DNA of 64,000 nt from Mycolicibacterium hassiacum DSM 44199 (GCF_900603025.1 NZ_LR026975.1:2480001-2544000), one strand, 5' to 3'. Counted from the stretch's first letter, positions 1 to 9,931 are shown. The notes: generated by a model from the letters alone, not told the origin. Program-made: numbers and translations.

Positions 1-43
1 GTGCCAAGGGTAAGCCCGACCACCAACTTCCGTGCAGAAGCTG

Positions 44-49
44 TAGCGT
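44..49 (+). promoter_or_regulatory. Probable -10 element of trkA
   Basis: TAGCGT matches the mycobacterial TANNNT -10 hexamer. It would start a transcript near 56, leaving a leader of about 25 nt that carries the GGAGG ribosome site at 70-74. No good -35 is seen. Inference only. Confidence 0.4.
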
Positions 50-81
50 TCGGATTGCGCATTCCAACAGGAGGACGTCAG

Positions 82-762
82 GTGCGAGTAGTGGTGATGG
101 GATGCGGCCGCGTCGGCGCATCACTGGCGGACAGTCTGGCCCGGATCGGTCACGACGTCGCCGTCATCGACCGTGACAGCACGGCCTTCCACCGGTTGTC
201 GCCGGACTTTCCCGGCGAACGGGTCGTGGGCATGGGGTTCGACCGCGACGTGCTGCTGAAGGCGGGGATCGAGGAGGCCGGGGCGTTCGCCGCGGTGTCG
301 TCGGGCGACAACTCCAACATCATCTCGGCGCGGGTGGCGCGCGAGACCTTCGGGGTCGAGCGGGTGGTGGCCCGGATCTACGACGCCAAGCGCGCGGCGG
401 TGTACGAGCGGCTGGGCATCCCGACGGTGGCCACCGTGCCGTGGACGACCGACCGGCTGCTGCATGTGCTGACCCGCGAGTCCGAGACCACCCGATGGCG
501 CGATCCGACCGGCAACGTCGGGGTGACCGAGCTGAACCTGCACGAGGGCTGGGTGGGCCGGCGGATTACCGAGCTGGAGGCGGCCACCGGCGGCCGGGTG
601 GCGTTCATGATCCGGTTCGGCGCGGGCCTGCTGCCCGACGCGAAAACCGTGATCCAGGCCAGCGATCAGGTGTACATGGCCGCGATCGCCGGGCATATCG
701 CCGAGGCCCTGGCGATCGCGGCGCTGCCGCCGAGTGAGGACATCGAGGAGCAGCGTCGATGA
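82..762 (+). CDS. trkA: TrkA-type potassium uptake regulatory protein (CeoB/TrkA)
   Basis: Cytoplasmic gating subunit of a Trk/Ktr-type K+ uptake system, binding NAD(H)/ATP through an RCK_N (KTN) domain. The N-terminus has the Rossmann glycine pattern VVVMGCGRVGASLA followed by an acidic residue (VID), and a TrkA_C-like domain occupies roughly the last 80 residues. The GTG at 82 is chosen because GGAGG lies at 70-74 with 7 nt spacing; the frame is open further upstream but without a ribosome site. It overlaps the second trkA-like gene by ATGA (759-762), so the two are translationally coupled. The pair matches M. tuberculosis ceoB/ceoC (Rv2691-Rv2692). About 226 residues. Confidence 0.92.
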   Translation: MRVVVMGCGRVGASLADSLARIGHDVAVIDRDSTAFHRLSPDFPGERVVGMGFDRDVLLKAGIEEAGAFAAVSSGDNSNIISARVARETFGVERVVARIYDAKRAAVYERLGIPTVATVPWTTDRLLHVLTRESETTRWRDPTGNVGVTELNLHEGWVGRRITELEAATGGRVAFMIRFGAGLLPDAKTVIQASDQVYMAAIAGHIAEALAIAALPPSEDIEEQRR

Positions 763-1424
763 GGGTCGCGATCGCCGGCGCGGGTGCGGTCGGCAGGTCC
801 ATCGCCCGTGAACTGGTCGAAACCCACGAGGTCACGCTGATCGAGCGCAACCCGGACCACATCGACGTCGACGCCATCCCGGGGGCGCAGTGGCGGCTCG
901 GGGACGCCTGCGAGCTGAGCCTGCTGGAGTCGCTCAAACTCGAGGAGTTCGACGTCGTGATCGCCGCCACCGGCGACGACAAGGTCAACGTCGTGCTCAG
1001 CCTGCTGGCCAAGACGGAGTTCGCCGTGCCGCGGGTGGTGGCCCGGGTCAACGACCCCCGCAACGAGTGGCTGTTCAACGAGACCTGGGGCGTCGACGTC
1101 GCGGTGTCCACACCGCGGATGCTCGCCTCGCTGGTGGAGGAGGCGGTCGCGGTCGGCGATCTGGTGCGGTTGATGGAGTTCCGCAAGGGCCAGGCCAACC
1201 TGGTCGAGATCACCCTGCCCGACGACACCCCGTGGGGCGGCAAACCGGTCAAGCGGCTCGAGCTGCCCCGCGACGCGGCGCTGGTGACCATCCTGCGCGG
1301 GTCGCGGGTGATCGTGCCGGAGCCCGACGAGCCGCTGGAGGGCGGCGACGAGTTGCTGTTCGTCGCGGTCACCGAGGTCGAGGAGGAGCTGCAGCGCCTG
1401 CTGCTGCATCCGCAGTCGCGCTGA
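759..1424 (+). CDS. ceoC: Second TrkA-type potassium uptake protein (CeoC/TrkB)
   Basis: A 221-residue paralogue of the preceding protein with the same RCK_N plus TrkA_C layout: MRVAIAGAGAVGRSIARELV at the N-terminus is the nucleotide-binding Rossmann loop. It overlaps the upstream stop in an ATGA, so the two subunits are probably made together and act as a hetero-oligomeric regulator of a membrane K+ transporter encoded elsewhere. The 3' end is unusual: its stop codon lies at the edge of a 13-bp tandem duplication (1423-1448). Confidence 0.9.
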   Translation: MRVAIAGAGAVGRSIARELVETHEVTLIERNPDHIDVDAIPGAQWRLGDACELSLLESLKLEEFDVVIAATGDDKVNVVLSLLAKTEFAVPRVVARVNDPRNEWLFNETWGVDVAVSTPRMLASLVEEAVAVGDLVRLMEFRKGQANLVEITLPDDTPWGGKPVKRLELPRDAALVTILRGSRVIVPEPDEPLEGGDELLFVAVTEVEEELQRLLLHPQSR

Positions 1425-1448
1425 GTTCACGCGCCGAGTTCACGCGCC
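1423..1448. repeat. 13-bp tandem duplication at ceoC/DUF3159 convergent junction
   Basis: GAGTTCACGCGCC occurs twice head to tail (1423-1435 and 1436-1448) and a third partial copy (GAGTTTCA) follows. The repeat begins in the ceoC stop codon and ends just before the stop of the opposing gene. Confidence 0.85.
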
Positions 1449-1453
1449 GAGTT

Positions 1454-2176
1454 TCAATGGATGTCCGGCTGGCGGACGTCCTCCGGTGCGCCGGCGTCGC
1501 CGGGACTGTCGTCGGCCGGCGCCGGGCGGTTCCCGGACCCGCCGCGGCCGTGGATGGCCTTCTGCGCCGAGCGGATCGCCAGATACGTGATCAACGCGCC
1601 CAGCGCGGTCAGCGGCCAGCCCATCGCGATGCGGGCGAACCCCAGCCACCCGGTCTCGTCGGCGTCGTAGAGCCGCTGCTGCACGATGAACCGGGATGCG
1701 AACACCGCGACCCACACCAGGGTGGCGAGATCGAAGGCGCGCACCGCGGCCGGCACCCGCCGCCAGTCCCGGTCGCGGTCGTTGACCAGCGCCCAGATGT
1801 AGCCGACCACCGGCCGGCGGATCAGCACCGAGAGCCCGAACACCGTCGCCCAGGCCAGCGACGACCAGATACCCAGCAGGAAATAGCCTTTCGCCTCCCC
1901 CACCAGGTAGGCGATCAGCGCGCAGACCCCGACCCCGAAGAACCCGGAGACGGCCGGCTGGGCGGACTCGCGGCGCGCCAGCCGCCAGATCAACACCAGG
2001 GTGGCCACCGCCAGCGCGGTCACGATCGCCGATGTCAGCCCGAACAACTGCGAAATCGGTACGAACGCGACCACCGGCAGCGACGAGTAGATCAGGCCGC
2101 TGACGCCGCCCATCTGCTCCAACACCGCATGGGCCCGGCCGGCGGGTTTACCCGGTTCGGCTCCGGGTGGACTCAC
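1454..2176 (-). CDS. DUF3159 family integral membrane protein
   Basis: A 240-residue membrane protein with the DUF3159 signature near its N-terminus (GGVSGLIYSSLPVVAFVPISQLFGL) and about six hydrophobic segments. It corresponds to Rv2693c. Function unknown. It overlaps the upstream OB-fold gene by 4 nt, giving a two-gene operon on the minus strand, and converges on ceoC. The C-terminal tail is polar and proline-rich. Confidence 0.88.
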   Translation of the reverse strand: MSPPGAEPGKPAGRAHAVLEQMGGVSGLIYSSLPVVAFVPISQLFGLTSAIVTALAVATLVLIWRLARRESAQPAVSGFFGVGVCALIAYLVGEAKGYFLLGIWSSLAWATVFGLSVLIRRPVVGYIWALVNDRDRDWRRVPAAVRAFDLATLVWVAVFASRFIVQQRLYDADETGWLGFARIAMGWPLTALGALITYLAIRSAQKAIHGRGGSGNRPAPADDSPGDAGAPEDVRQPDIH

Positions 2177-2544
2177 TTCTGGATCTCGTAGTGCGGGTTG
2201 TAGATCGCCTTGGCACCGTTGTCGAGGCGGCCGATCCGTCCGTGCACCTTCAGCGTCCGGCCGGACTCGATGCCGGGGATGCGCCGCTGTCCGAGCCAGA
2301 CCAGCATCACCGAGTCGGTGCCGTCGAACAGTTCAGCCCTGACAGTGTTGGCGCAGTTCTTGGCGTTGCACTCGACACTGCGCAGGGTGCCGATCATGGT
2401 CACTTCCTGCCCACGTTGACAGTCGATCGCCCGCTGGGCACCGGTGTTGGCGGCTTCCTCACTGAGCTCTTCGACGTCGAGTTGCTCCGGGTCCTCCGTC
2501 AACCGCCTGGTGAGGCGGCGCAGGTACCCTTCGGCGGTAGCCAT
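2173..2544 (-). CDS. OB-fold nucleic acid binding protein (Rv2694c-like)
   Basis: About 123 residues. The segment VTMIGTLRSVECNAKNCANTVRAELFDGTDSVMLVWLGQRRIPGIESGRTLKVHGRIG fits the OB-fold pattern of RecG/RPA-type nucleic-acid binding domains; I infer nucleic acid binding but no partner. The ATG at 2544 is preferred because GGAGAGG lies just upstream and the resulting N-terminus (MATAEGYLRRL) resembles Rv2694c; an in-frame ATG at 2556 is possible. It is the first gene of an operon with the DUF3159 protein. Confidence 0.85.
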   Translation of the reverse strand: MATAEGYLRRLTRRLTEDPEQLDVEELSEEAANTGAQRAIDCQRGQEVTMIGTLRSVECNAKNCANTVRAELFDGTDSVMLVWLGQRRIPGIESGRTLKVHGRIGRLDNGAKAIYNPHYEIQK

Positions 2545-2565
2545 TGGCCTCTCCATCCGCAGATC

Positions 2566-2571
2566 ACCGTA
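2566..2571 (-). promoter_or_regulatory. Probable -10 of the OB-fold/DUF3159 operon
   Basis: TACGGT on the minus strand (ACCGTA as written) fits TANNNT. It would give a leader of about 15 nt carrying the GGAGAGG site before the chosen ATG. Confidence 0.4.
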
Positions 2572-2679
2572 GACCTACCCAAACAAACGACACGGTAGAC
2601 CTCTTCGTTTTCGTTCCGCTGCGGTACACCGGGGCGGGTCGACGCGCCGGTGAGATTTCCCACCAGGCACCATCGACGG

Positions 2680-3417
2680 GTGTCAGTCGAGTTGCGGGGT
2701 GTGACGACGGTGCTGCTCCCGGGCACCGGATCCGACCACGACTACGTCCGCCGGGCGTTCGCGCCGGCGTTGCGCCGCACCGGTGCGGTGCTGGTCACGC
2801 CGCCGCCGCAGCCGCACCGGCTCATCGCCGGCTATCGCGATGCCCTCGATGCCGCGGCCGGTCGCGCCCCGATCGCGGTCGGCGGGGTGTCGATCGGCGC
2901 CGCGGTGGCGGCCGCCTGGGCGCTGGCCCACCCGGAGCGGGTGATCGCGGTGCTGGCCGCCCTGCCGGCCTGGTCCGGCGAGCCGGGAGGCTGCCCGGCC
3001 GCGCTGGCGGCCCGCCACTCGGCGATGGTGCTGCGCCGCGACGGGATCGAGTCGGCGATCGCGCAGATGCGGGCGGATAGCCCGCGCTGGCTCGGGGACG
3101 AGCTGGCCCGGTCCTGGCGGGCCCAGTGGCCCGCGCTGCCCGACGCGATGGAGCAGGCGGCGGCCTACGTCGCGCCCACCGCGCGGGAGCTGTCGCGGCT
3201 GGTTGTCCCGATGGGGGTGGCGGCGGCGAGCGACGATCCGGTGCATCCGATCGCGGTCGCCGAACAATGGGTGGCCGCCGCACCGCGGGCGGCGTTGCGC
3301 GCCGTCACCCTCGACGAGATGGGCGCCGACCCGGCGGTGCTGGGGGCGGCGTGTGTGGCGGCGGTGCGGGCCGCGGCGGGCAGCACCGCCGGCGATCCGG
3401 GCCTCAGCCGCCGGTGA
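2680..3417 (+). CDS. Alpha/beta-hydrolase-like protein (Rv2695-like)
   Basis: About 245 residues. TVLLPGTGSDHDYVRRAF begins an alpha/beta-hydrolase-type fold, and GVSIGAA resembles a nucleophile elbow (G-x-S-x-G). A candidate acid lies in ASDDPVHP, but I cannot identify the usual C-terminal catalytic histidine, so it may be inactive or non-classical. The start is uncertain: GTG at 2650, 2680 and 2701 are all in frame and none has a strong ribosome site. It is transcribed divergently from the OB-fold gene and overlaps the 3' end of the opposing DUF3710 gene by 14 nt. No function assigned. Confidence 0.72.
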   Translation: MSVELRGVTTVLLPGTGSDHDYVRRAFAPALRRTGAVLVTPPPQPHRLIAGYRDALDAAAGRAPIAVGGVSIGAAVAAAWALAHPERVIAVLAALPAWSGEPGGCPAALAARHSAMVLRRDGIESAIAQMRADSPRWLGDELARSWRAQWPALPDAMEQAAAYVAPTARELSRLVVPMGVAAASDDPVHPIAVAEQWVAAAPRAALRAVTLDEMGADPAVLGAACVAAVRAAAGSTAGDPGLSRR

Positions 3418-4129
3418 TGGTCCGCAGCTGCTGCATGGCCGACCCCTGAGCACTGCGGCGCGCCGGTCCGGCCTGCTGTTGCTGGGCCTGCTGTTGCTGG
3501 GCCTGCTGGGCGGCCTGCGCCGCGGCGGCGCGCAGCTGGTTGGCCATCGCCTCGGGCAGCTCGATCGGCAGCGGGGTGCGCACCGGAAGCGGGTTCTTGC
3601 CGCGCCGAACGACCGTGTCGGCCACCGCGTTTCGCGCTTCGGCGGCCAGCGCGTCCATCTTGTCGGCGGGGCCGTTGGCCACACAGCGGATCATCCAGCG
3701 GTAGCCGTCGACGCCGATGAACCGCACCATGCCGGCCTGCGGGTCTCCGCCGGGGGTGGTGCCGACCACCTCCCGGCCCCATTTGCCGTCCTGGATGGAT
3801 ACCTGAGCCTTGTCCTTACGCAGCGAATCGGCCAGTTCCGCGGCGACCTCGCGCCACAGCCCGGCCGTCTTCGGCGCGGCGTACGCGGCGATGGTGAACC
3901 GGCCGTTGGGGGTGACCACCCAGATCGCGCTGGGCGCCCCCTGCGGGGTGAGCTCGACCTGGACCTGTCCGCCCTCGGGCAGCGGGATCAGCACCGACCC
4001 GAGGTCGAGCCGCCCGATCGCGGCCGCCGACGGGTCGTCGAAGTCCTCGATGTCGAACGGGCCCTCGACCTCTTCGTCGCCGGACAGGTCGTCGGCCAGG
4101 TCGTCGTCTTGTCCGTTACCGAATGCCAT
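3404..4129 (-). CDS. DUF3710 domain-containing protein
   Basis: A 241-residue soluble protein matching the DUF3710 family (Rv2696c). An acidic N-terminus (GDEEVEGPFDIEDFDDP) precedes the conserved core with the DLGSVLIPLPEGGQVQVELT pattern, and the C-terminus has a low-complexity Ala/Gln tract (AAAQAAQQAQQQQAQQQQA). Only two bases separate it from the dut stop, so it is co-transcribed with dut. Function unknown. The Gln tract is a repeat-prone stretch likely to vary in length between strains. Confidence 0.88.
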   Translation of the reverse strand: MAFGNGQDDDLADDLSGDEEVEGPFDIEDFDDPSAAAIGRLDLGSVLIPLPEGGQVQVELTPQGAPSAIWVVTPNGRFTIAAYAAPKTAGLWREVAAELADSLRKDKAQVSIQDGKWGREVVGTTPGGDPQAGMVRFIGVDGYRWMIRCVANGPADKMDALAAEARNAVADTVVRRGKNPLPVRTPLPIELPEAMANQLRAAAAQAAQQAQQQQAQQQQAGPARRSAQGSAMQQLRTITGG

Positions 4130-4131
4130 CT

Positions 4132-4596
4132 CTACAAACTCGCATGTCCGCCGGAGGAACCGTAGCCGCCTTCGCCACGGGAGGTGTCCGCCAGCCCGGC
4201 CTCGTCGAAGGAACTCACCTCGACCAGTTCGGGCAGCTCGACGCGCTGGACCAGCAGCTGCGCGATCCGGTCGCCGCGGCGCACGGTGATCGGCTGGTGC
4301 GGGTCGAGGTTGATCAGTGAGACCTTGATCTCACCGCGGTAGCCGGCGTCGATGGTTCCCGGGGTGTTGACGATCGAAAGCCCCAGGCGGGCAGCCAGAC
4401 CCGAGCGCGGATGGATCAGCCCCACCATCCCGTACGGGATTGCGACCGCGATCCCGGTCGGGACGAGCGCACGCTGTCCCGGCGCGAGCTCCACGTCGAT
4501 CGCGCTGTACAGATCGACCCCGGCGTCGCCCTCGTGGGCGCGGCTCGGCATCGGCAGATCCTTGTCCAGGCGGACGACGGCCAAAGTGGTGGACAC
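4132..4596 (-). CDS. dut: Deoxyuridine 5'-triphosphate nucleotidohydrolase (dUTPase)
   Basis: Hydrolyses dUTP to dUMP and PPi, preventing uracil incorporation and feeding dTMP synthesis by ThyA/ThyX, both encoded later in the window. The trimeric dUTPase motifs are visible in order: [35 protein letters not shown] and the C-terminal [11 protein letters not shown] arm. It is 154 residues, the usual actinobacterial length, ending in the mycobacterial GSSGGHASL. The GTG at 4596 gives the family N-terminus [10 protein letters not shown] and lies 8 nt after a TAATCT -10, implying leaderless translation. The frame is open further upstream. Confidence 0.96.
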   Translation of the reverse strand: MSTTLAVVRLDKDLPMPSRAHEGDAGVDLYSAIDVELAPGQRALVPTGIAVAIPYGMVGLIHPRSGLAARLGLSIVNTPGTIDAGYRGEIKVSLINLDPHQPITVRRGDRIAQLLVQRVELPELVEVSSFDEAGLADTSRGEGGYGSSGGHASL

Positions 4597-4604
4597 GACG
4601 ACAG

Positions 4605-4614
4605 AGATTACTCT
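4605..4614. promoter_or_regulatory. Overlapping divergent -10 elements of dut and the DUF3093 gene
   Basis: On the minus strand TAATCT (4605-4610) lies 8 nt before the dut GTG. On the plus strand TACTCT (4609-4614) lies 7 nt before the DUF3093 GTG at 4622. The two TANNNT hexamers share bases 4609-4610. With only 25 bp between the start codons, both genes appear leaderless and their promoters cannot easily be occupied at once. Confidence 0.65.
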
Positions 4615-4621
4615 TGGCCGC

Positions 4622-5110
4622 GTGTCCGACACGCGCGCCACGTCGCAATCCGTGCGCTACCGGGAGCGGCTGAGCCTGCCCTGGTGGTGGTGGCCACCCG
4701 GGCTCGGGGTGGCCGCGCTGCTCGCCTTCGAGATCAACAAGGGTGTCCGCGGTCTGCCCGACTGGGTGCCGTACGCGGCGCTGTTCGCGGTGGCGGCGGT
4801 GGCGCTGGTGTGGCTGGGCCGCACCGAACTGAAGGTGGTGTCCGGTCCCGGCGGGACCGAACTGTGGGTGGGCGAGGCCCACCTGCCGGCCGCCGTGGTG
4901 TCCCGCTACGCCGAGGTGCCGCGCAGCGCGAAGTCCGCGGCGCTGGGCCGACAGCTGGACCCGGCCGCCTACGTCGTGCACAAAGCGTGGATCGGACCGA
5001 TGGTGTTGCTGGTTCTCGACGACCCCGACGACCCGACGCCGTACTGGATCGTCAGCTGCCGCCACCCGGATCGGGTGATCGCGGCGATGAGCGGTTCGGA
5101 CGTGTCCTGA
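4622..5110 (+). CDS. DUF3093 family membrane protein
   Basis: A 162-residue protein matching DUF3093 (Rv2698). [15 protein letters not shown] begins a pair of transmembrane helices (about residues 20-60), followed by a cytoplasmic domain containing [10 protein letters not shown] and a C-terminal [15 protein letters not shown] motif typical of the family. The GTG at 4622 is chosen because a TACTCT -10 precedes it by 7 nt, indicating a leaderless mRNA divergent from dut. Function unknown. Confidence 0.85.
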   Translation: MSDTRATSQSVRYRERLSLPWWWWPPGLGVAALLAFEINKGVRGLPDWVPYAALFAVAAVALVWLGRTELKVVSGPGGTELWVGEAHLPAAVVSRYAEVPRSAKSAALGRQLDPAAYVVHKAWIGPMVLLVLDDPDDPTPYWIVSCRHPDRVIAAMSGSDVS

Positions 5111-5136
5111 GCTGAGCGGATGATGTCGACTGCCGA

Positions 5137-5439
5137 TCAGGCCGCGCAGTCCGAGCAGATCATCACACCGTTCTTCTCGCTGGCCAGCCGGCTGCGGTGA
5201 TGCACCAGGAAGCAACTCGAGCAGGTGAACTCGTCGGCCTGCTTCGGAATGACACGGACCGACAGCTCTTCACCGGACAAGTCGGCACCGGGCAGTTCGA
5301 ACGATTCCGCGGTTTCTGACTCGTCGACATCCACAACCGCCGACTGGGCCTCGTTACGCCGCGCCTTCAGCTCCTCGAGCGAATCCTCTGAAACGTCATC
5401 GGCTTCAGAGCGCCGTGGGGCGTCGTAATCGGTAGCCAT
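5137..5439 (-). CDS. DUF4193 family zinc-ribbon-like protein
   Basis: A 100-residue protein (Rv2699c-like) with an acidic, disordered N-terminal half and a C-terminal cysteine motif, CSSCFLVHHRSRLA...MICSDCA, consistent with a four-Cys zinc ribbon. The ATG at 5439 follows a good ribosome site (GGAGGGG, about 6 nt away); the frame remains open upstream without one. It shares its upstream region with cei, where a CRP-type palindrome is found. Confidence 0.9.
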   Translation of the reverse strand: MATDYDAPRRSEADDVSEDSLEELKARRNEAQSAVVDVDESETAESFELPGADLSGEELSVRVIPKQADEFTCSSCFLVHHRSRLASEKNGVMICSDCAA

Positions 5440-5533
5440 TTTTTGTCCCCTCCGTCGGACCTTGCAGCAGAGCTTTGTACCAGCGTCGAACGCTTCCTCC
5501 AAACCATTCGTGCCCGGAATGCCACCCCTTCTT

Positions 5534-5551
5534 GTGTGATTTACGTCACAC
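5534..5551. promoter_or_regulatory. Perfect CRP/FNR-type binding palindrome between DUF4193 and cei
   Basis: GTGTGA-N6-TCACAC is an exact match to the TGTGA-N6-TCACA operator bound by mycobacterial CRP (Rv3676 family). It lies about 95 bp upstream of the DUF4193 start and 53 bp upstream of the cei start, so it could control either or both. Confidence 0.75.
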
Positions 5552-5591
5552 TGTAGCGCGGGGCCGGAGAAGTGCGCACGCCGTCGGCCCG

Positions 5592-5597
5592 TAGAGT
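5592..5597 (+). promoter_or_regulatory. -10 element of cei (leaderless)
   Basis: TAGAGT ends 6 nt before the cei GTG at 5604, the spacing expected when transcription begins at the start codon. Confidence 0.55.
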
Positions 5598-5603
5598 GCT
5601 CTC

Positions 5604-6245
5604 GTGGTCGCACAAATCACCGAAGGCACCGCGTTCGACAAGCACGGACGGCCCTTTCGCAGGCGCAATTACCTGCCCGGAATCCTGGTGCTCGCCGCGC
5701 TGGCGACGGTGACCGCGATCATCTGGTCGGTGGCGCTGACCCGCCCCGCCGACGTGCACGAGGCGGCCCCCTGCAACCCGCCGCAGTCCGGCGCGGACAC
5801 CGTGTCACTGGGCCAGCAGGTCAGTCCCAGCGAGATGGCCGAGGTCGAGCCCGCCAGGCTCGCCGACGCCCGCATCCGGGTGCTCAACGCCAGCGGCCGC
5901 GCGGGTCAGGCCGCGGACGTCGCCACCGAGCTGCGCGAGTTGGGGTTCCCCGATCCGGGCGCCGACAACGACCCCGTCTACGCCGACACCCGGTTGATCT
6001 GCCAGGGCCAGATCCGGTTCGGCCCGGCGGGGCGCGCGGCCGCCGCGGCGGTCTGGCTGGTCGCCCCGTGCACCGAGCTCTACCAGGACGGGCGCCCGGA
6101 TGACACCGTCGACCTGGCCCTGGGCACCGAGTTCACCTCGCTCAGCCGCGGCGACGACACCGAGGCGGCGCTGGCCGGGCTGCGGCAGGACGCCACCGAA
6201 CCGCCGGACCCCGACCTGCTGGCGAAACTGCACAGCAGCTGCTGA
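5604..6245 (+). CDS. cei: Envelope integrity protein Cei
   Basis: A 213-residue membrane-anchored protein: a short cytoplasmic N-terminus (FRRRNYLPG), one transmembrane helix at about residues 24-45, and an extracytoplasmic LytR_C-type domain containing IRVLNASGRAGQAADVATELRELGF. It corresponds to Rv2700, described as needed for cell-envelope integrity. The GTG start follows a TAGAGT -10 by 6 nt, so the mRNA is probably leaderless. It converges on suhB 33 bp downstream. Possible CRP control from the shared upstream palindrome is inferred from sequence only. Confidence 0.88.
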   Translation: MVAQITEGTAFDKHGRPFRRRNYLPGILVLAALATVTAIIWSVALTRPADVHEAAPCNPPQSGADTVSLGQQVSPSEMAEVEPARLADARIRVLNASGRAGQAADVATELRELGFPDPGADNDPVYADTRLICQGQIRFGPAGRAAAAAVWLVAPCTELYQDGRPDDTVDLALGTEFTSLSRGDDTEAALAGLRQDATEPPDPDLLAKLHSSC

Positions 6246-6277
6246 TAACCGCTGCGGCGCAAGCCGTCACGCGGACA

Positions 6278-7174
6278 CTACTGGAAACCGGCCCGCCGCA
6301 GCAGATCGTCGAGCGCCGCGGCGATACCGGGCGCGGCGGCGACGATTCGGCCCGGACCGGCGCCCACCGGCGGAAGGTGCACCACCGCCCCCGCCTCCGC
6401 GGCGATCAACGCGCCGGCCGCCCAGTCCCACAGGTGAACCCCGTCCTCGTAGTAGGCGTCGAGCCGCCCGGCGGCCACCATGCACAGGTCCAGCGCGGCC
6501 GACCCGAGCCGGCGCACGTCGCGCACCGCGGGTAGCACCTCGGTGAGGATCCGCGCCTGCCGGGCCCGCTCGGCCGACGAGTACGAGAACCCGGTGCCCA
6601 CCAACGACATCGACAGGTCGGTGACGGCGTTGCAGCGCAGCGGCGCCACGGTGCCGGTCGGGCGCGACTCCGCGCCGGCGCCAGTCGGGCGCAGCTGCGC
6701 ACCGTGGCCGGCCGCGGCCGAGTAGACCGCCCCGGCCGCCACATCGGCGACCGCACCGGCGATCGACGTCCCGCCGCGCTGCACGGCCACCGACACCGCA
6801 TACGCCTCGATCCCGTAGAGGAAGTTCACCGTGCCGTCGATCGGGTCGAGCACCCAGGTCAGCTGGTCCTCCCGACCGACCGGCGCACCGCCCTCCTCCT
6901 CGCCGAAGACGTGGTCGCCGGGCCGCAGCTCGGCCAGCCGGTCACGCAGCAGCCGTTCGGTCCCGGTGTCGACCACGGTGACCGGGTCGGTCGGGGTGCT
7001 CTTGGTGCGCACCGCCGCTTTCGGGTCGTCGTCCGCGCCGGTCGCGGGTCCGCCGTCCGGGCCGGTGCCGAACAGCTCCGCCCGGCGGGCCCGCACGAAC
7101 GCCGCGGCCTCGGCCGCCAGTTGTTCGGCGATGCCGCGCAGGGCGACCGGATCGTCTGGTGTGTGAGCGTCCAC
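6278..7174 (-). CDS. suhB: Inositol-1-monophosphatase family protein SuhB
   Basis: Mg2+-dependent inositol monophosphatase fold; in mycobacteria this family supplies free inositol for phosphatidylinositol, LAM and mycothiol. Motifs seen in order: GEEEGG (metal-binding Glu), WVLDPIDGTVNF (Asp ligands) and WDWAAGALIAAEAGA near the C-terminus. The GTG at 7174 gives a 298-residue protein close to the 290 of M. tuberculosis SuhB; no clear ribosome site is visible, and the frame extends further upstream with weak start options. It has no neighbours on the same strand. Confidence 0.9.
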   Translation of the reverse strand: MDAHTPDDPVALRGIAEQLAAEAAAFVRARRAELFGTGPDGGPATGADDDPKAAVRTKSTPTDPVTVVDTGTERLLRDRLAELRPGDHVFGEEEGGAPVGREDQLTWVLDPIDGTVNFLYGIEAYAVSVAVQRGGTSIAGAVADVAAGAVYSAAAGHGAQLRPTGAGAESRPTGTVAPLRCNAVTDLSMSLVGTGFSYSSAERARQARILTEVLPAVRDVRRLGSAALDLCMVAAGRLDAYYEDGVHLWDWAAGALIAAEAGAVVHLPPVGAGPGRIVAAAPGIAAALDDLLRRAGFQ

Positions 7175-7293
7175 GTCACCATCGCAGCACAGCCGCACCG
7201 TTGCCCGACAGCCGCACACACCGGTTGCCCGGCTACTAAGGTGTTGGCACGCCCGCCCTTTGCGGCACGTGCCGGCTGAGTTAAGGAGCGCCG

Positions 7294-8115
7294 ATGACCG
7301 CCACCGATTCCCCCGTCGCCGCGCCGACGACCAACGGAAGCCAGCGCCGCGGATTCGGCGTGGATGTCGGCGGCAGCGGGATCAAGGGCGGCATCGTCGA
7401 TCTGGAGACCGGCGCGCTGATCGGTGAGCGCGTCAAACTCCCCACCCCGCAACCCGCCACACCCGAGGCGGTGGCCCGGACCGTTGCCGCGGTGGTGCGC
7501 GAGTTCGGCTGGACCGAGCCGCTCGGGGTGACCTATCCGGGCGTGGTGGTGGACGGGGTGGTGCGGACCGCCGCCAATGTCGACAAGTCCTGGCTGGGCG
7601 TCAACGCCAAGGAGGTGTTCGAGTCACACCTCGACGGCCAGCAGGTCACCGTGCTCAACGACGCCGACGCGGCCGGGCTCGCCGAGGAGCGGTTCGGCGC
7701 CGGGCGGGACCGCACCGGGGTGATCGTGTTGCTGACCTTCGGCACCGGCATCGGCTCGGCGGTGATCCACAACGGGGTGCTGCTGCCCAACACCGAGTTC
7801 GGCCACATCGAGGTCGGCGGCAAGGAGGCCGAGCACCGCGCCGCGTCGTCGGTCAAGGAGAAGAAGGGCTGGAGCTATCAGCGCTGGACCGAGGAGGTGA
7901 CGAAGGTGCTGGTCGCGATCGAGAACGCGATCTGGCCCGACCTCTTCATCGTCGGCGGCGGGATCAGCCGCAAGGCCGACAAGTGGGTGCCGTTGCTGAA
8001 GAACCGCACCCCGGTGGTGGCCGCCACACTGCGCAACACCGCCGGGATCGTCGGCGCGGCGATGGCCGCCGTCGAGGGCATCACAGCGGCGAACGTCACA
8101 GCTACTCATCAGTAG
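7294..8115 (+). CDS. ppgK: Polyphosphate/ATP-dependent glucokinase
   Basis: Phosphorylates glucose using inorganic polyphosphate or ATP, feeding glycolysis. The ROK-family phosphate-binding motif [10 protein letters not shown] lies near residue 25, NDADAAG holds the catalytic aspartate region, and [10 protein letters not shown] is the second phosphate loop. A 273-residue protein, near the usual ~265. ATG at 7294 follows TAAGGAG with 7 nt spacing. It sits directly upstream of sigA in the same orientation, as in other mycobacteria, but a promoter-like -10 lies between them. Confidence 0.95.
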   Translation: MTATDSPVAAPTTNGSQRRGFGVDVGGSGIKGGIVDLETGALIGERVKLPTPQPATPEAVARTVAAVVREFGWTEPLGVTYPGVVVDGVVRTAANVDKSWLGVNAKEVFESHLDGQQVTVLNDADAAGLAEERFGAGRDRTGVIVLLTFGTGIGSAVIHNGVLLPNTEFGHIEVGGKEAEHRAASSVKEKKGWSYQRWTEEVTKVLVAIENAIWPDLFIVGGGISRKADKWVPLLKNRTPVVAATLRNTAGIVGAAMAAVEGITAANVTATHQ

Positions 8116-8205
8116 CCGTTCGGTAGCGCGGTCGGCGGCCCGGATCGCACCGAAACCGCCGACCCGCCGTTTGCCGCTCGCGATGGTGGCCGCCCGCACT
8201 GTCGT

Positions 8206-8211
8206 TACAAT
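8206..8211 (+). promoter_or_regulatory. Probable -10 of sigA
   Basis: TACAAT is a near-consensus TANNNT in the 211-bp gap between ppgK and sigA. Transcription would begin near 8218, leaving an untranslated leader of about 110 nt. No convincing -35 is seen, as is common in mycobacteria. Confidence 0.5.
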
Positions 8212-8326
8212 GGTCGACGGCGGCCGCAGCCCGGTACAGCGGCGAGATCAAACCGCCAATATTCGACAGCCGACTTTCCGAGGCGCACCATTGTGCCCAC
8301 GGAGTCCGCAAGACGAAAGGGTGTAC

Positions 8327-9910
<1,584 letters not shown>

Positions 9911-9931
9911 CCGACATCGCCGGATCCGGTG

